Of a stretch of DNA of 64,000 nt, positions 45,856-56,345 are shown piece after piece. The notes below the pieces were generated by a model. The model was not told the origin of the DNA. It saw only the letters and a program-made list of their open reading frames with translations, and made no database searches. The position numbers and the translations under genes were made by a program. Origin of the DNA: Symmetrospora coprosmae (Eukaryota; Basidiomycota; Cystobasidiomycetes; Symmetrosporaceae); contig VUYT01000002.1 in the NCBI GenBank assembly GCA_008802785.1, positions 372,001-436,000 on the forward strand, written 5' to 3'. The first letter of the stretch is position 1. Each line of letters opens with the position of its first letter.

Positions 45856-47603
45856 ATGGTCCACCACAGCCCAGTGCTCTTCTCTGAGCGGCTGCTCCAA
45901 GCTCTCTCGACCATCCACGCGACTCCACCGCGTCTCATCAGCGCGCCCGGTCCGCCGCCCGTACCGACTGCCGGAGGCGGCAAGCCAGCTCGAGGGAAGC
46001 GCGCGAGCGTAGCCATCAGTGAGTGCCTAGCTGCAATGGCGTGAGCGCATGATGCTGAATGTAAGTACTGCGCACCATCCCGCAGTCCTCCGCATTCGGC
46101 CTTCGTCGGCCGGGCCGTCGCCCCCAGACTCGCGAGTCTCTGCACCTTCACCTTCTCGCGCCCAGTCGTCGTCTTCCATACACACCACATCCCCTACAGC
46201 TTCCGCCTCGTCGTCCCTGCCACCCTCGCCCACGCAGACGCGCCTGCGCGAGTTCTTCAGCCTGCCCTGGGTGCGCGAAGGAACACCGGAGATCCTGTAC
46301 ATCAAGCGGGCCACACGCGCGTCAGACCGCTGGTCAAATCACATTGCATTTCCAGGTGGACGGCAGGAGCCCGGCGATGAGAGCAGCCTCTACACATCTC
46401 TGCGCGAAACGTGGGAAGAGGTCGGGATTGACCTGGCAGAGAGGAAGGACTGGATAGAGGTCGGTCAGCTCGATGACAGGGAGATCACAACGAGCTTGGG
46501 CAAGAGGCTCCTCATGGTGCTCAGTCCTTTCGGTGCGTGACCATCGTCCAGGCGGTGTCCCTTTAACCCGCGAGAGCTTTCCAGAAGCAGTCACCACGGA
46601 CAACGCAGCTAACGCATGTGTTGCTCCTGGATGCCAGTCTTTCTTCATACATCACCAAGCAAGCCTATTCCAGATATACAAGAGTCGGAAGTCGCGTCAG
46701 CACATTGGGTCCCTCTTAGTTGCCGTGAGTTGGCTCATGATGACGCGCAGTAAAAGCGGAGGTTCCGTCTGACACCGCTACCGCTCGGGCCATTGTACAA
46801 GTCCTCTCCCCGCACGTACGCTGGGGCGATGTACCTATCGACATCAGTTCCCGCTTGACACCCAGACACAAGTTCCTCCGCCGCATCCTGTCCGTCCTCA
46901 CGGGCACCATGCACTTCAAGTGCATTCTCTTGCCCAACGAACCCATCACGCCTTCTCCCGAATACTCGCCGAGCCTCGACGCGCCAGTCGCGTATCTTGA
47001 CCGGACGCCACTTAACCTGTGGGGCCTGACGCTCGGCATGTCGCTCGACCTGCTGTCGCACATGCAGCTCTCGTCCGAGACCGAGCCTGGCCGGACCATC
47101 CTCGCCGACGCGGCGTACGGCAACGGCACCAGCGAGCAGACGGCCAGTCTTCTGCTCGCTCCCAGTATGACGAGTATCTTCCCAACCTTCCGCTACCCAG
47201 ACATCAACCTGTTCATCTGGCTCTTTGGCGCGCGGTACCGCAGCCTCGTCAGGCGGTGGAATGACCGGCTCAGCTTCCGCAAGTCTTCAGCCTCCGAAAA
47301 GACCGGGTCGTCTTCGACATCCTCGCGTCCCAGGTCCAGCAACCCACATGCAGGGCGCGTCAACTTTGCCGGCATGGCGCTTAATCAGGTGGGGGAAAGA
47401 GCGCAAGATCATCAGGGATGAGAAGCGGCTGATCCACTCTATCCCTCATTCTGCCTCTCTAGTTCTATGCAGCGGTACGGAAGGCGCTGCTGCTGACGAT
47501 TCTGTTTCGGGCAACGGTGCTCTTGGGAGGGACAACCGCTGCGACTCTATGGCTCGTCAGGCGATTAAAGGAGCGCAGTCGGCACAGAGTGGTCGCAGGC
47601 TAG
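45856..47603 (+). CDS. Nudix hydrolase, CoA diphosphatase type (Pcd1/NUDT7-8-like), with C-terminal membrane segment
   Basis: Four exons (45856-46018, 46086-46532, 46751-47388, 47463-47603) give 462 residues. The Nudix region (about 107-170) has HIAFPGGRQEPGDESS followed by LRETWEEVGIDL, the variant Nudix box of the CoA pyrophosphohydrolase group (GDxSxxxTxLRExxEEVG). These enzymes split CoA and derivatives into phosphopantetheine and adenosine 3',5'-bisphosphate, often in peroxisomes. The protein is longer than usual. A Ser/Pro-rich stretch precedes the domain, and a 200-residue C-terminal part with LNLWGLTLGMSLDLL ends in a hydrophobic helix (LLLTILFRATVLLGGTTAATLWLV) and a basic tail, which suggests a tail anchor. 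The acceptor at 46751 could instead be at 46757, removing two residues. Confidence 0.87.
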
Positions 47604-47919
47604 ACTGAGAAGAGTGAGAATGTCCCAGCCAGCTGTGTCGCGCAGGTATTACACTGCAAACACGGTAGACGTCAGTATCGTTGTCGGTATCAAAAGCCAT
47701 CCCGCCGCGCCGGGCGACATGCTCGGATAGGCTAAAGGTGCGAGGCAAGAATTCACTGTGATCTACCATGCCTCGCTGCTGCAGGAAGCAGGTCGAGCTC
47801 CATCCAAAGCTACCAGTTGTAGCTCGGACCCGGATGCGTCCCGACGTGCGGGCTCCGCGCACCTCCAGTGATGTCACGCATGTGCACTCTGCTCTTCTCC
47901 AACCGGAACCCATACAGTC
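47604..47919. other. intergenic region
   Basis: A short space between two plus-strand genes; presumably the octanoyltransferase promoter. I see no other feature. Confidence 0.5.
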
Positions 47920-48940
47920 ATGTTCGCAACATGTGTCCGCCGAAGTGTTCAGGGCTCTCCAGAAGCGAGCAACAAGGTTGTGCCGGTGCTCTGGCACTAT
48001 TTCGAGCGGCCTCTGCCATACCGCCAGGGTTTAGCTCTGCAAGAAGCGCTCGTCTCTCGGCGGGTGGACGCCAAAAACGCCCTGCAAGCGCACGAAGCTG
48101 GAGATGGCGACTCGAAGCTGTCTGCGGAACAAGTCGCGCGCGCGTCGGCGGTCGCAGCGCAGGATGTGCTTCTCCTCCTCGAGCACACGCCCGTGTACAC
48201 GACGGGCAGGCGAGAGACGGATCCGGAGACGCTTGAATTGGAGCGCGAGCGGCTCACAAAGCTGGGCGCAGAGTACATAGCCACGCAACGTGGTGGTCAG
48301 ACTACGTACCACGGTCCGGGGCAGCTCGTTGGATATCCCATCTTCGATACGGAAGGCCTGAATGTGAGCGATCTGACCTATAGTCGCATCGCCGTTCGGG
48401 CTGCGCTTCGTTAACGTCCCCTTGCAGCTCTCAACGCGATGCTACGTCCAGCGGATATCGGACTTTCTCGAACGCTTGCTCATCGACAAGTTCGACGTAC
48501 CTCTCCTCCTTCCCCCGCCGCAAGTTGGCGCCTACCCGACCTCGACCTCCAAAGTCGGCTCGATAGGCATCCAGATCCGGCGGCGCGTCACGTCGCACGG
48601 CTTCTCTCTCAACGTGGCAGCCGAGACGCGGTACTGGTTCGACCAGATCATTGCATGTGGCAGCCCGGACGTCAAGGCCACGAGCATAGAGGCTGAGCTG
48701 CGACGGCTCGGCAAGTACCCTCCAGGCTGGATACAGCGGACGTCAGAGGGCAGTGCAGACAAGGCAGATCTGCATGTGAAGGACACGATCCCGCTCGCGA
48801 TACAGCAGATGCAGGAGGCCTTCAAGAAAGAATTCAAGCCGCTCATGGACTCGCAAGACGCAGAATTGCGCAAGCTGATACAAGATGTCGAGAGCTCTGT
48901 AGGTCTGATTTCTATTTCACTCCTCAGCTCACCCGTTTGA
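47920..48940 (+). CDS. LIP2: lipoyl(octanoyl) transferase LipB/Lip2, mitochondrial
   Basis: Two exons (47920-48363, 48428-48940) give 318 residues. LipB motifs are LLLEHTPVYTTGRR, RGGQTTYHGPGQLVGYPIFD, KVGSIGIQIRRRVTSHGFSLNV, and the active-site segment IIACGSPDVKATS with the catalytic Cys; the motif Lys is in SKVG. It transfers octanoyl from acyl carrier protein to E2 or GcvH lysines, the first step of lipoate synthesis in mitochondria. The N-terminus (MFATCVRRSVQ) fits a short targeting peptide. Between motifs 1 and 2 is an insert of about 35 residues. The ending is uncertain: read-through gives the tail SVGLISISLLSSPV, whereas removal of a 29-base GT-AG stretch at 48911 would extend the protein in frame to a TGA near 49036. 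Confidence 0.9.
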
Positions 48941-49429
48941 CAGTGCGCGACACACAGACAATGTCCCCTCAAGAGACGGCTGAGAAAGAGAGCAAGGGAC
49001 GAGGTCGAGACGAGATGGCGCCGTACGACTCGTATTGATGTACCCCTATGAGCTGCGCTGCAGTATACGGTGGTGATAAGTCAGCTGATCGCATTCAGTG
49101 GGCCCACTTCGGCTCAATCTGGCACCTTTGTCTCGCCACTCAAGCGACTGGCAGTCGAGGCGACGATAGGCTCTCGTTACTGCGACCCGTCAGTACAGCC
49201 ACGGCTCTGCGCGCAAAAGGGTGCCAGAGGCTCAAAATGGGGGCTGGCGGCGAATCACCCCTTGGCTCTGCCCCATCGCTCGCATACGTTCCTGCCGATC
49301 CCTGCCCCTAAGCCACCCTCCATTTCCATTTTTTTTTTTCCCTCCAGTCCCGAAAAGTATTCTTCGACTCGTGACCCTCTTTGGCCGTGACTATCGACCA
49401 CCTCGAACTTTTGCTGTCCGCCCATCGCG
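48941..49429. other. intergenic region with T-tract
   Basis: It holds the likely 3' end of the octanoyltransferase gene and promoter or leader of the next. A T11 tract at 49329-49339 followed by CCCTCCAG looks like a 3' splice site, so a leader intron in the next gene is possible. Confidence 0.5.
49329..49339 (+). repeat. T11 homopolymer in a pyrimidine tract
   Basis: Eleven T residues about 90 bases upstream of the next start codon, followed by CCCTCCAG. It may be a promoter tract or a leader-intron acceptor. Confidence 0.7.
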
Positions 49430-50722
49430 ATGAGCAGACGCTCGAACCTTGCGTCGTATGCGCCGGTCACTGCGTCCGGTGCATCGTCCCCCGATCGGCG
49501 TATCACGCAAAGCGTCAATGAAGCCTCTGTGCACGGCGTTCGGGGCAGTGATATCAGTAGTAGCGCCTTCGCCTCACTCATGAACGAGTCGATTCGTTGG
49601 CCAGGTCGCTCCGGAGACAGTAGCCTGCACCAAGACCTTCTGCGACCGCCTAACAATTCGCGTAGACTCTCTCGCGCCTCACGAGCAAGTGGCTCCTTCT
49701 TCGGCGCCAGGTCATCCCTTGGCATCGACAGCGACATGAGCGATTCCGAGTTCGAAGCGCTGCTCGCAGAGTCCATGAATTATCGGGGTCCGAGACTCGA
49801 TCGCCCATCAGGAAGTCTACCTGAGGCTCGTCATGCACAGTCCACCAACATGGCCATCCCAGCGCGACGTGGTGGCGGTGCAGAAGCTCTCATTGGGGGA
49901 TCGACAGCTGGTACAAGCCTGCTGGCCCAGTTCTTCTCTGATCCTGAAGCCAGAGCGAGAGCTGATGCTGCTCATCCCAGGCTCAGCATGTGGCAGAGGG
50001 AGCAGGCCCGCCGAGCACGGGGCGAGCGAGACGAGCTCCAAGCCGCTCCGAAGATATCGGCGGCGCTTGCTACCAGCGTCGTCAAGCGTTCGACCCGACC
50101 CCGCGCAGCTTCCACGCCTACGCAAGGGATGGATCCGTCTCTAGCAGCACAGATCCGCCCTGGCTGGAACAGGGCGAATTCCGTCCCTGCGAGGCGGCAG
50201 GATATTCTACGAGAACGTGCTCCGTTGGTAGCGCATCGCTCCATCGGGCGCCAGTCATTACCGCTCTCGTCAGCATCGCACTCGACATCACTCGGTGCAA
50301 GACGATTCAGCGCCTCGCAGCCGGGTGGCGCGTCTTATACTGTGGCTTCGAGATCGACATCAAGCCACGCCGCGCGACACGCACCACCAGAGCTGTCTCC
50401 TACCCGCCTTCTACTCGCCTCGCCCTCGCGCTCGCCGGCTCGAAGTGCCGAAGCTGGAGTGTCCATCGGCGGCGCTATCTTCAGCAGGCTCTCGGCCTTT
50501 GCCAGTTTGTGCTGCGGCCGAAGGAAGCCTCAGACGAGAGAGACGCGCCCTCTTCTGTCTGGTCAGCGACGTGGTCGGACTGCACATCGAAGACCGCCCT
50601 CTACATACACTTCGCCATCGCCTGCTTCTAGGGCCCGGTCAGGCAGGCCGTCTGCCAGAACACCTTCCCCAACCCTTGATTCCCTCATAGCCCGGCATCG
50701 TGAAGAGTACGGAACGTTCTGA
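49430..50722 (+). CDS. single-exon disordered protein, function unknown
   Basis: An uninterrupted frame of 430 residues and the only intronless gene in the window. I do not recognise it. It is dominated by Ser, Arg and Ala, with two denser parts: residues about 94-118 (GIDSDMSDSEFEALLAESMNYRG, a helix with acidic character) and about 160-195 (GTSLLAQFFSDPEARARAD ... MWQREQARRARGE, a charged helix). Near the C-terminus a Cys-Cys pair (FASLCCGRRKPQ) followed by a dileucine-like TRPLLSG could be an acylation and sorting signal; that is inference. The last residues (LDSLIARHREEYGTF) look structured. It has no signal peptide or membrane helix. Convergent with the next gene. Confidence 0.72.
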   Translation: MSRRSNLASYAPVTASGASSPDRRITQSVNEASVHGVRGSDISSSAFASLMNESIRWPGRSGDSSLHQDLLRPPNNSRRLSRASRASGSFFGARSSLGIDSDMSDSEFEALLAESMNYRGPRLDRPSGSLPEARHAQSTNMAIPARRGGGAEALIGGSTAGTSLLAQFFSDPEARARADAAHPRLSMWQREQARRARGERDELQAAPKISAALATSVVKRSTRPRAASTPTQGMDPSLAAQIRPGWNRANSVPARRQDILRERAPLVAHRSIGRQSLPLSSASHSTSLGARRFSASQPGGASYTVASRSTSSHAARHAPPELSPTRLLLASPSRSPARSAEAGVSIGGAIFSRLSAFASLCCGRRKPQTRETRPLLSGQRRGRTAHRRPPSTYTSPSPASRARSGRPSARTPSPTLDSLIARHREEYGTF

Positions 50723-50996
50723 GGCATTTCGTGCTACACGCGGGTAATATGCGATGGCGTACAAGAGTGTATGTGCGTGAGAGCTGAAGAGTGCCCCAGA
50801 CGACATCTAGTCCTCATCTAACCGTGTCTGCGTCTCCACCCGAACCATGATGCCGCTTCTACGACCGGGACTGCGCGGTGGCGAAAGCGTTCCCGCTCTG
50901 TGACTCTCGATGCGGGGCGACAGCGGAATGCGCAGTATTGGCGTTCCTGTCGGTCCTGACTCTCGCTCTCGCCGCGCTGCAGGCGCGTTAACATCG

Positions 50997-52675
50997 TCAG
51001 CGAACGAGGTTTGGCGTCGCAGCTGCGTCGGCAGCGAGGCGTGGCGTGTATGCGTCTGCGATGTTCAACAGTGGCTCGTTCAGCGGAAGCGCGAGCCCTA
51101 CAGAGCGGCACGCAATGATGCTCACCACAGGCATGGCGTGCTCTCTGTTGTTCGAGGTTGGACTGCCTATTTCCTTCATCTCGTCCGTTTCCTCTCCGTC
51201 ACCATCGCTCGCCTGTATGCCAAGCGCTCCGGCACGGCCGTCGAAGCTCCGATCTGCTCTTGCGAGCTGCACGCGGACGACATGGTGCTGCTCTGTCTGC
51301 CGAACGGGTGAAGCGGTACTAGCAGATGAAGTGAACGGCAATGCCTGATCGAGTGTGCGTACGAACTGGCCGTTGTCGGACGAGAGCGCTTGAGATGCCT
51401 TCGTGGTAGGCGCAAAGGAACTCGCATCCAGCTTCTTGTGTCGACTGGCGCTTGCGCGGAGGCAGTAGCAGAAGGAGATGAGGTAGAGTGCGGGGATGGC
51501 GGCTGGAAAATGGAATGGTCATGTCAACTCATGCAACAGATCAGCAGTCAGGCTTCTCCGGAATTGCTTTATGAGCTCACGTGCGGTAGCGTTGAACATC
51601 TGTGTCAGAAGGGAGAGACGAGGTCAGTCCATTTCGTAAGCTCTACCTATCTGCGGGCTTGCTCACGTTCCACAACGTATCCAGTCGGTACGTTGCCGCG
51701 TAGCAGACCGCGGTAAAGAGGCTGAAGAGCATGGGCGCGGCACACGTCCCGAAGGACAAGTAAATGAGGCCCGAGATGAACTCGTCCGTCCTGATTTGAG
51801 GGGAGATGAGAATTAGCTTATAGAGTCTCAGCATGGAACTACGCTGCCCAACGTACGAGCGATTGAAGCCGCGCTTCATCTTGCGCAGGTTGTAGGAGAG
51901 GACAGCTGTGAGAACGACGTCGGTGACCACAGCCCCCCATAGCCAAAGCTCAGTGGGAGCCAGGAGCTGCAGGTAAGAGGGCATCAGATTAGTTGCTTTG
52001 CCGGCCTTCTTCTCCTTCAGGCTGCTGAGGCAACACGCACCCCGTCCGGTCCTACGCGTCCGCTACGATATAACACTGAGCGTACCGCACGGACATGGAC
52101 CCGATCAGCAGGACTCCTCTCAAAGAGCGCCAGTCCTGCACTCACAGTTGGCCACCGTCAACCAGACCGCGCCAGCCAGACTAGAAGTGATACCGAGGAC
52201 GATGATGACGCAGAGGGGCACGCTCTTGCCTGATATCCGCACGCAGCGCATGCCCATGAACGCTTGGCAGACTGTTGCCGTGAGACCCGCAAAGAGTGGG
52301 GCGACGCAGTCGGCGAGCGTGTAGCTGTCGAGCGCTGCGGATGAGCGCTGCTGCGAAATCATGTACTCCCATATCTCTGCGGCATTGGTCGCCATTGCTG
52401 CCAGGTTGAAGATGCAGGCTGCGAGCAGCAGGGGACGCGTAACGAGGCCGATGCGGGCTGACTTGCTCAAAAGAAGCGTCCCGGCGAGCGAGGTGGCCAT
52501 GCCACCAAAGACGAGCTGCAGGCACCTGCAAGACGTCAAGAGTGGAGGCAGTGAAACTTAGGCACTACGTATTAGACGGACAGCGAGACGCAACGGCGCA
52601 CCATCCCACAGCGCATGGCCCCAGGACGGTGGTAGCGACAAATTGCGGCGCTGTAGGCAGCAGCTGGTCTTCCAT
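50997..52675 (-). CDS. multi-pass membrane protein, DUF6534-like
   Basis: Six exons (52602-52675, 52156-52525, 51857-51966, 51667-51790, 51581-51599, 50997-51502) give 400 residues. Seven hydrophobic helices fill roughly residues 10-250, starting MEDQLLPTAPQFVATTVLGPCAVG. The pattern LWLWGAVVTDVVLTAVLSYNLRK, then RSTDEFISGLIYLSFGTCAAPMLFSLF, resembles the DUF6534 family that is common in basidiomycetes and has no known function. The C-terminal 150 residues are a hydrophilic tail. Exon 5 has 19 bases. The junction between exons 2 and 3 is the weak point. A stronger donor (GTGAGT at 52145) could be used with an extra 23-base exon near 52100, which also fits phase but needs a 32-base intron. Confidence 0.78.
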
Positions 52676-53578
52676 GTGCCCTTGGCTAGGTGCGTAGATT
52701 GACATTCTCGGCGGAGCGGTGTAGCTATCTCTGCCAGGCGCGATCAGGCAGGGTCATTTGGCGGGACCAGTGTTTCATCAGGAGAGAAGTCAGCAAAAGC
52801 AACGAAGGATGGCTGTGTCCTCTGCATCAGCAACGGCACGAATACGATCATTTGGCAGACGAGGCATGCCGGCCTTAATTGAACAACAAGTCCGGGCGGT
52901 GTGGGGCCAGGCCACGCGATACGCCGCCAAAGTCGAGACCTTCACGTCGATGAGGACTGCCATGACCGCTTCGCTCGTACGTGTGCGTGTGCGTGTGCGT
53001 GCATCGTACTGGTGTATGATAGCGAGCACAGCCATATTGCAAGTCGGTCAGGCCAACCTCCGATGCAGAAAGCGGCAGCAGCCATGCCATTCCGCCCTGG
53101 AGTGGTTGGGACTCGGACTACTGCACACGACTATTGCGCTGCAGGCACGCGCATATCCCTTCTACTCATATGACGGTACTGCCTTGCGCTCCCTGCTTGC
53201 ATCCGTATATTGGGCCGGAGGAGACAGGTCTGCCGGTGCTTGCTGCGGAGCGATGAGATCTATGAGAGCTCGCCGGCAACAAGCATCTCTTGGCTTGAGA
53301 CGGTTCGGATACAAGACAGCAGCCTTCGCATACAGTATCGCGCACGGCAGGCAAGGCCAACGGTACGAAAGAGTGTGTGCAGAGGGCGTCTCGCTGCCCC
53401 ACCTTAGAGGCAAGGCCGTGTGTGCATAGCAGGGGAGGAGCCGCAGGAACAGCGCGTGGACCATGGAAGAGATCCGGACGCAGCTCCCATTGATCCAGGA
53501 CCGGTAGAAGCAAGCGGAGTGAGACGCACGCACTCGCAGGCAGGTCGGAGAGCAGGATCTGCACGGTACAGCAAAGAG
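52676..53578. other. divergent intergenic region
   Basis: About 0.9 kb between the DUF6534-like (-) and GT32 (+) starts. It holds a GTGTGC repeat at 52981-53002 and a 14-codon upstream open frame at 53463-53507. I see no other gene. Confidence 0.5.
53463..53507 (+). promoter_or_regulatory. possible uORF of the GT32 gene
   Basis: ATG plus 13 sense codons and TAG, 71 bases before the GT32 start codon and out of frame with it. It may lower translation if it lies in the leader; the transcription start is unknown. Confidence 0.35.
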
Positions 53579-56080
53579 ATGCGGGCAGCCGCGCCTTTGC
53601 CGCAGTCTAATGGAGGCGGATCACGAGGAGGCAACGGCAACGGCAATGGCCGGGCCAACAGCATCAGCATAAAGAGCAAGAGGAATGGCATGGGCCTGCC
53701 ATCCTCTGCTGCAGCACCGCTGGGCTCCCTGTATCCGGATCCGGATAATGGACGCTTCACCTCGCCGGCCTCGACGGCGCCCGCGTCCTCCAGACGCAGG
53801 AAGAAGAGCTTCGGCTGGTCTGTCTGGGTCCTCGGCTTCTTCGCCCTCGTCGTGCTCGGCACCTTCATCGTGCTCTCGACTGCTGTGCACTACTTTGGCA
53901 CGCACCCCGACGACTTCATCACGCTCGACGAGATAAAGCCGTTCCAAGGGCTGGAGCACGTCCTGCTCTATGATCCCGACATGCTGCCAGAGGACGCCAG
54001 GGAGGAGGAACAGCGTCTAGGCCTGCGCAGGGAGAAGATCCCTAGAATCATACACCAGACCTGGAAGAATGACACGCTGCCAGAGCGGTGGGCCACCGTC
54101 AGGAAAGACTGCGAGCGCATGTTGCCAGACTACGAGTACATGCTCTGGACGGACGCCAGCTCGCGAGACTTCATCGCGTCAACCTATCCAGATTTTCTAG
54201 CAACCTGGGATAGCTATCGTGCGTCTGTGCGTTTCATCTGATAGCATCTTGGGCGAGACTGACGCATGCACCTTCTCCTCCTTCCTTCCCAGCCTACAAC
54301 ATACAGCGGGCCGATGCAATACGATACTTTGTCCTGCACCGGTACGGAGGCATCTACATGGACCTCGATATTGGCTGCCGCGCGCACCCGGGGCCATTGA
54401 TGCACTTTCAGACCATCCTTCCCGTGACAAAGCCTGTCGGGCTCAGCAACGATCTCATCTTTTCCGCCCCGAAGACGGCCTTTATGGATCTGGTGATTCA
54501 CTCGCTGGACGCATTCAACCACGAGTGGCTCTGGATGAACTACCCCGCAGTCATGTTCAGCACTGGACCCATGTTCATCTCGGCCCTCTATGGCGCATGG
54601 TACCGCTCGCTCGGCAACGCAAAGCCGGGAGATCTCGAGCACGCTCAGCGCGTGCGAATACTGCCAAAGAGCCTCTACGGCAAGAACGCACCACCGGAAG
54701 AGGTGCCACATTCGTTCTTCTGGCACTATTACGGGTCCAGCTGGCATGCGAGCGATGCTGGCTTCGTTGGCTTCGTGAGTGGCCTCTACGGTAGGCTTCA
54801 CTGCTCTTATACGTATGAGCTGACGAAAGCACTGCATCAAAGCTGGGTAAATATGGATACCGCATCCTACTTGTCGGGAGCGCACTCGTCTTGGTCGGCT
54901 TCTGCTACGTCCTCTGGAGCAAGCGGTCACTCCTGCCATTCTCCCCGAAACTCAAAACAAAAGCTATCCCGGAGCCTTTCCAGCACTACGCTGCTACAGA
55001 CGTGGCGCGTTCCGATAAACCCTTGCGGAACGCACTCAGTGGTGAGCAAGGTTGACGGGTCAGCGCCTCGGCGAATCACCTGGCTGAGCCTTCTCGCATC
55101 TCCCCCGCTCAGCCGTCATCCGCACCATTGCCACTCTCTTCAAGCCTGCAAGCCCTGACGATGGGATCGCGTACGCTCCCGTTCCCACGCACCAGTATGG
55201 TGACGTAATGACGCACCGCGCCAAAGATTCGGACGCCGTCTCGCTGCATTCGCTTTGCAGTACGGACGGCCTGGGCGCCAAATCGGGCGCGAACGGCACG
55301 TCCCGTCTGCGGGCGCACACGAACTACTACAACCATCCTACCACCAAGAAGCCGCACGGCCGGCAACGCTCGCGTGATGTGGAGAGAGCTTCGCCGATCC
55401 GAGCGCGCTCGAGCAGCAACGTGACGAGCAGCAATATTTCCGAAAGTCGGGGCTACTTCTGGCCAGAGTCGGCAGCCTCTGGTGCCAGTCACGGCAACGG
55501 CACGATGGCAGCCTCGTCGTCGTCCGTCTATCCCAACCCATATAGGGAGACATTGTCTCCGGAAGCGCTCGAGCGGGACGAGCTACCGCGACGGCTGAAA
55601 GCGACGGTGTCCCCCAGGGAGAGATCCCACTACTTCAGCGGAGATGGCTCCGCTCACGAGGCTGGCGCAGGCCTGCGGCCTCCCGCCATCATACACACGG
55701 CCCCGCTGTCGTCTAGCCTGGAGTCCAGCTCGTCCTTCCCTTTCCCCGATGCCGACGCCAGTGTCGGCGGGCCTGTACGCCCCGTGCGCCTCAATCGGAC
55801 GCACTCGTACGCGTCTTCGGTCGTTTCCAGCGCGAGCACAGGCAGCCTCGCTGCGCCCGACGGCGACTGGCACTCGCGGAAATACTCGGACGCGTCCTCC
55901 TCCGAGCTTCTCGATCTCCTCACGGACCTCGAGCCTGTCGTCAGCGCATCCACCGCGAGAGGTGCAACCACGCCCCGCGAGCTGGTGCGAGACGCGCATA
56001 GCGTCGTCCGGAAGCGCAGCATGTCGGGCGAGGGCGAGCGGTTCGCTCGCGCAGAGCTGGCCGGCCCGCCGCCTCGCTGA
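53579..56080 (+). CDS. GT32 mannosyltransferase (Sur1/Csg1/Csh1-like, inositolphosphoceramide type)
   Basis: Four exons (53579-54218, 54293-54774, 54843-55041, 55113-56080) give 762 residues. A cytosolic Ser/Gly tail and a membrane anchor (80-104, WSVWVLGFFALVVLG) make it type II. The GT32 domain follows: IPRIIHQTWKND, EYMLWTD, SYPYNIQRADAIRYFVLHRYGGIYMDLD with the DXD motif at 237-239, NDLIFSAPKTAFMDLVI, and HSFFWHYYGSSWHASDA. A second hydrophobic helix (about 380-400) and a long Ser-rich tail of about 330 residues end the protein. Yeast Sur1 and Csh1 add mannose to inositolphosphoceramide in the Golgi with Csg2, and the second helix fits that group better than Och1. The tail is much longer than in yeast. 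The exon 2 donor at 54775 (GTGAGT) is chosen because it keeps phase. Confidence 0.88.
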
Positions 56081-56345
56081 CCATGTGGTCTATATGTATA
56101 TAGAGAGCTTGTACATAGTCTGAACATATAGTCTGCCTGGTAATCATCGTGTATCTTGCTATCCGCTAACTTAACTTACATCCTGCTTGGCCCCCCTGTA
56201 TGGTTGCCACATCTGCGTCTCCCCCTGGTACGCTCCGGACCGACTCTGATTGCCTCGCCAGGATCACTGGTTACATACGTGCACACGTCAGTACCGGTGA
56301 CTGGAGCGCGCCATCATACTGGTGTGCAGAGGAGTGGCAGCACCG
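56081..56345. other. short intergenic region
   Basis: It lies between two plus-strand genes and presumably contains the GT32 3' end and the TBC gene promoter. I see nothing else. Confidence 0.45.
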
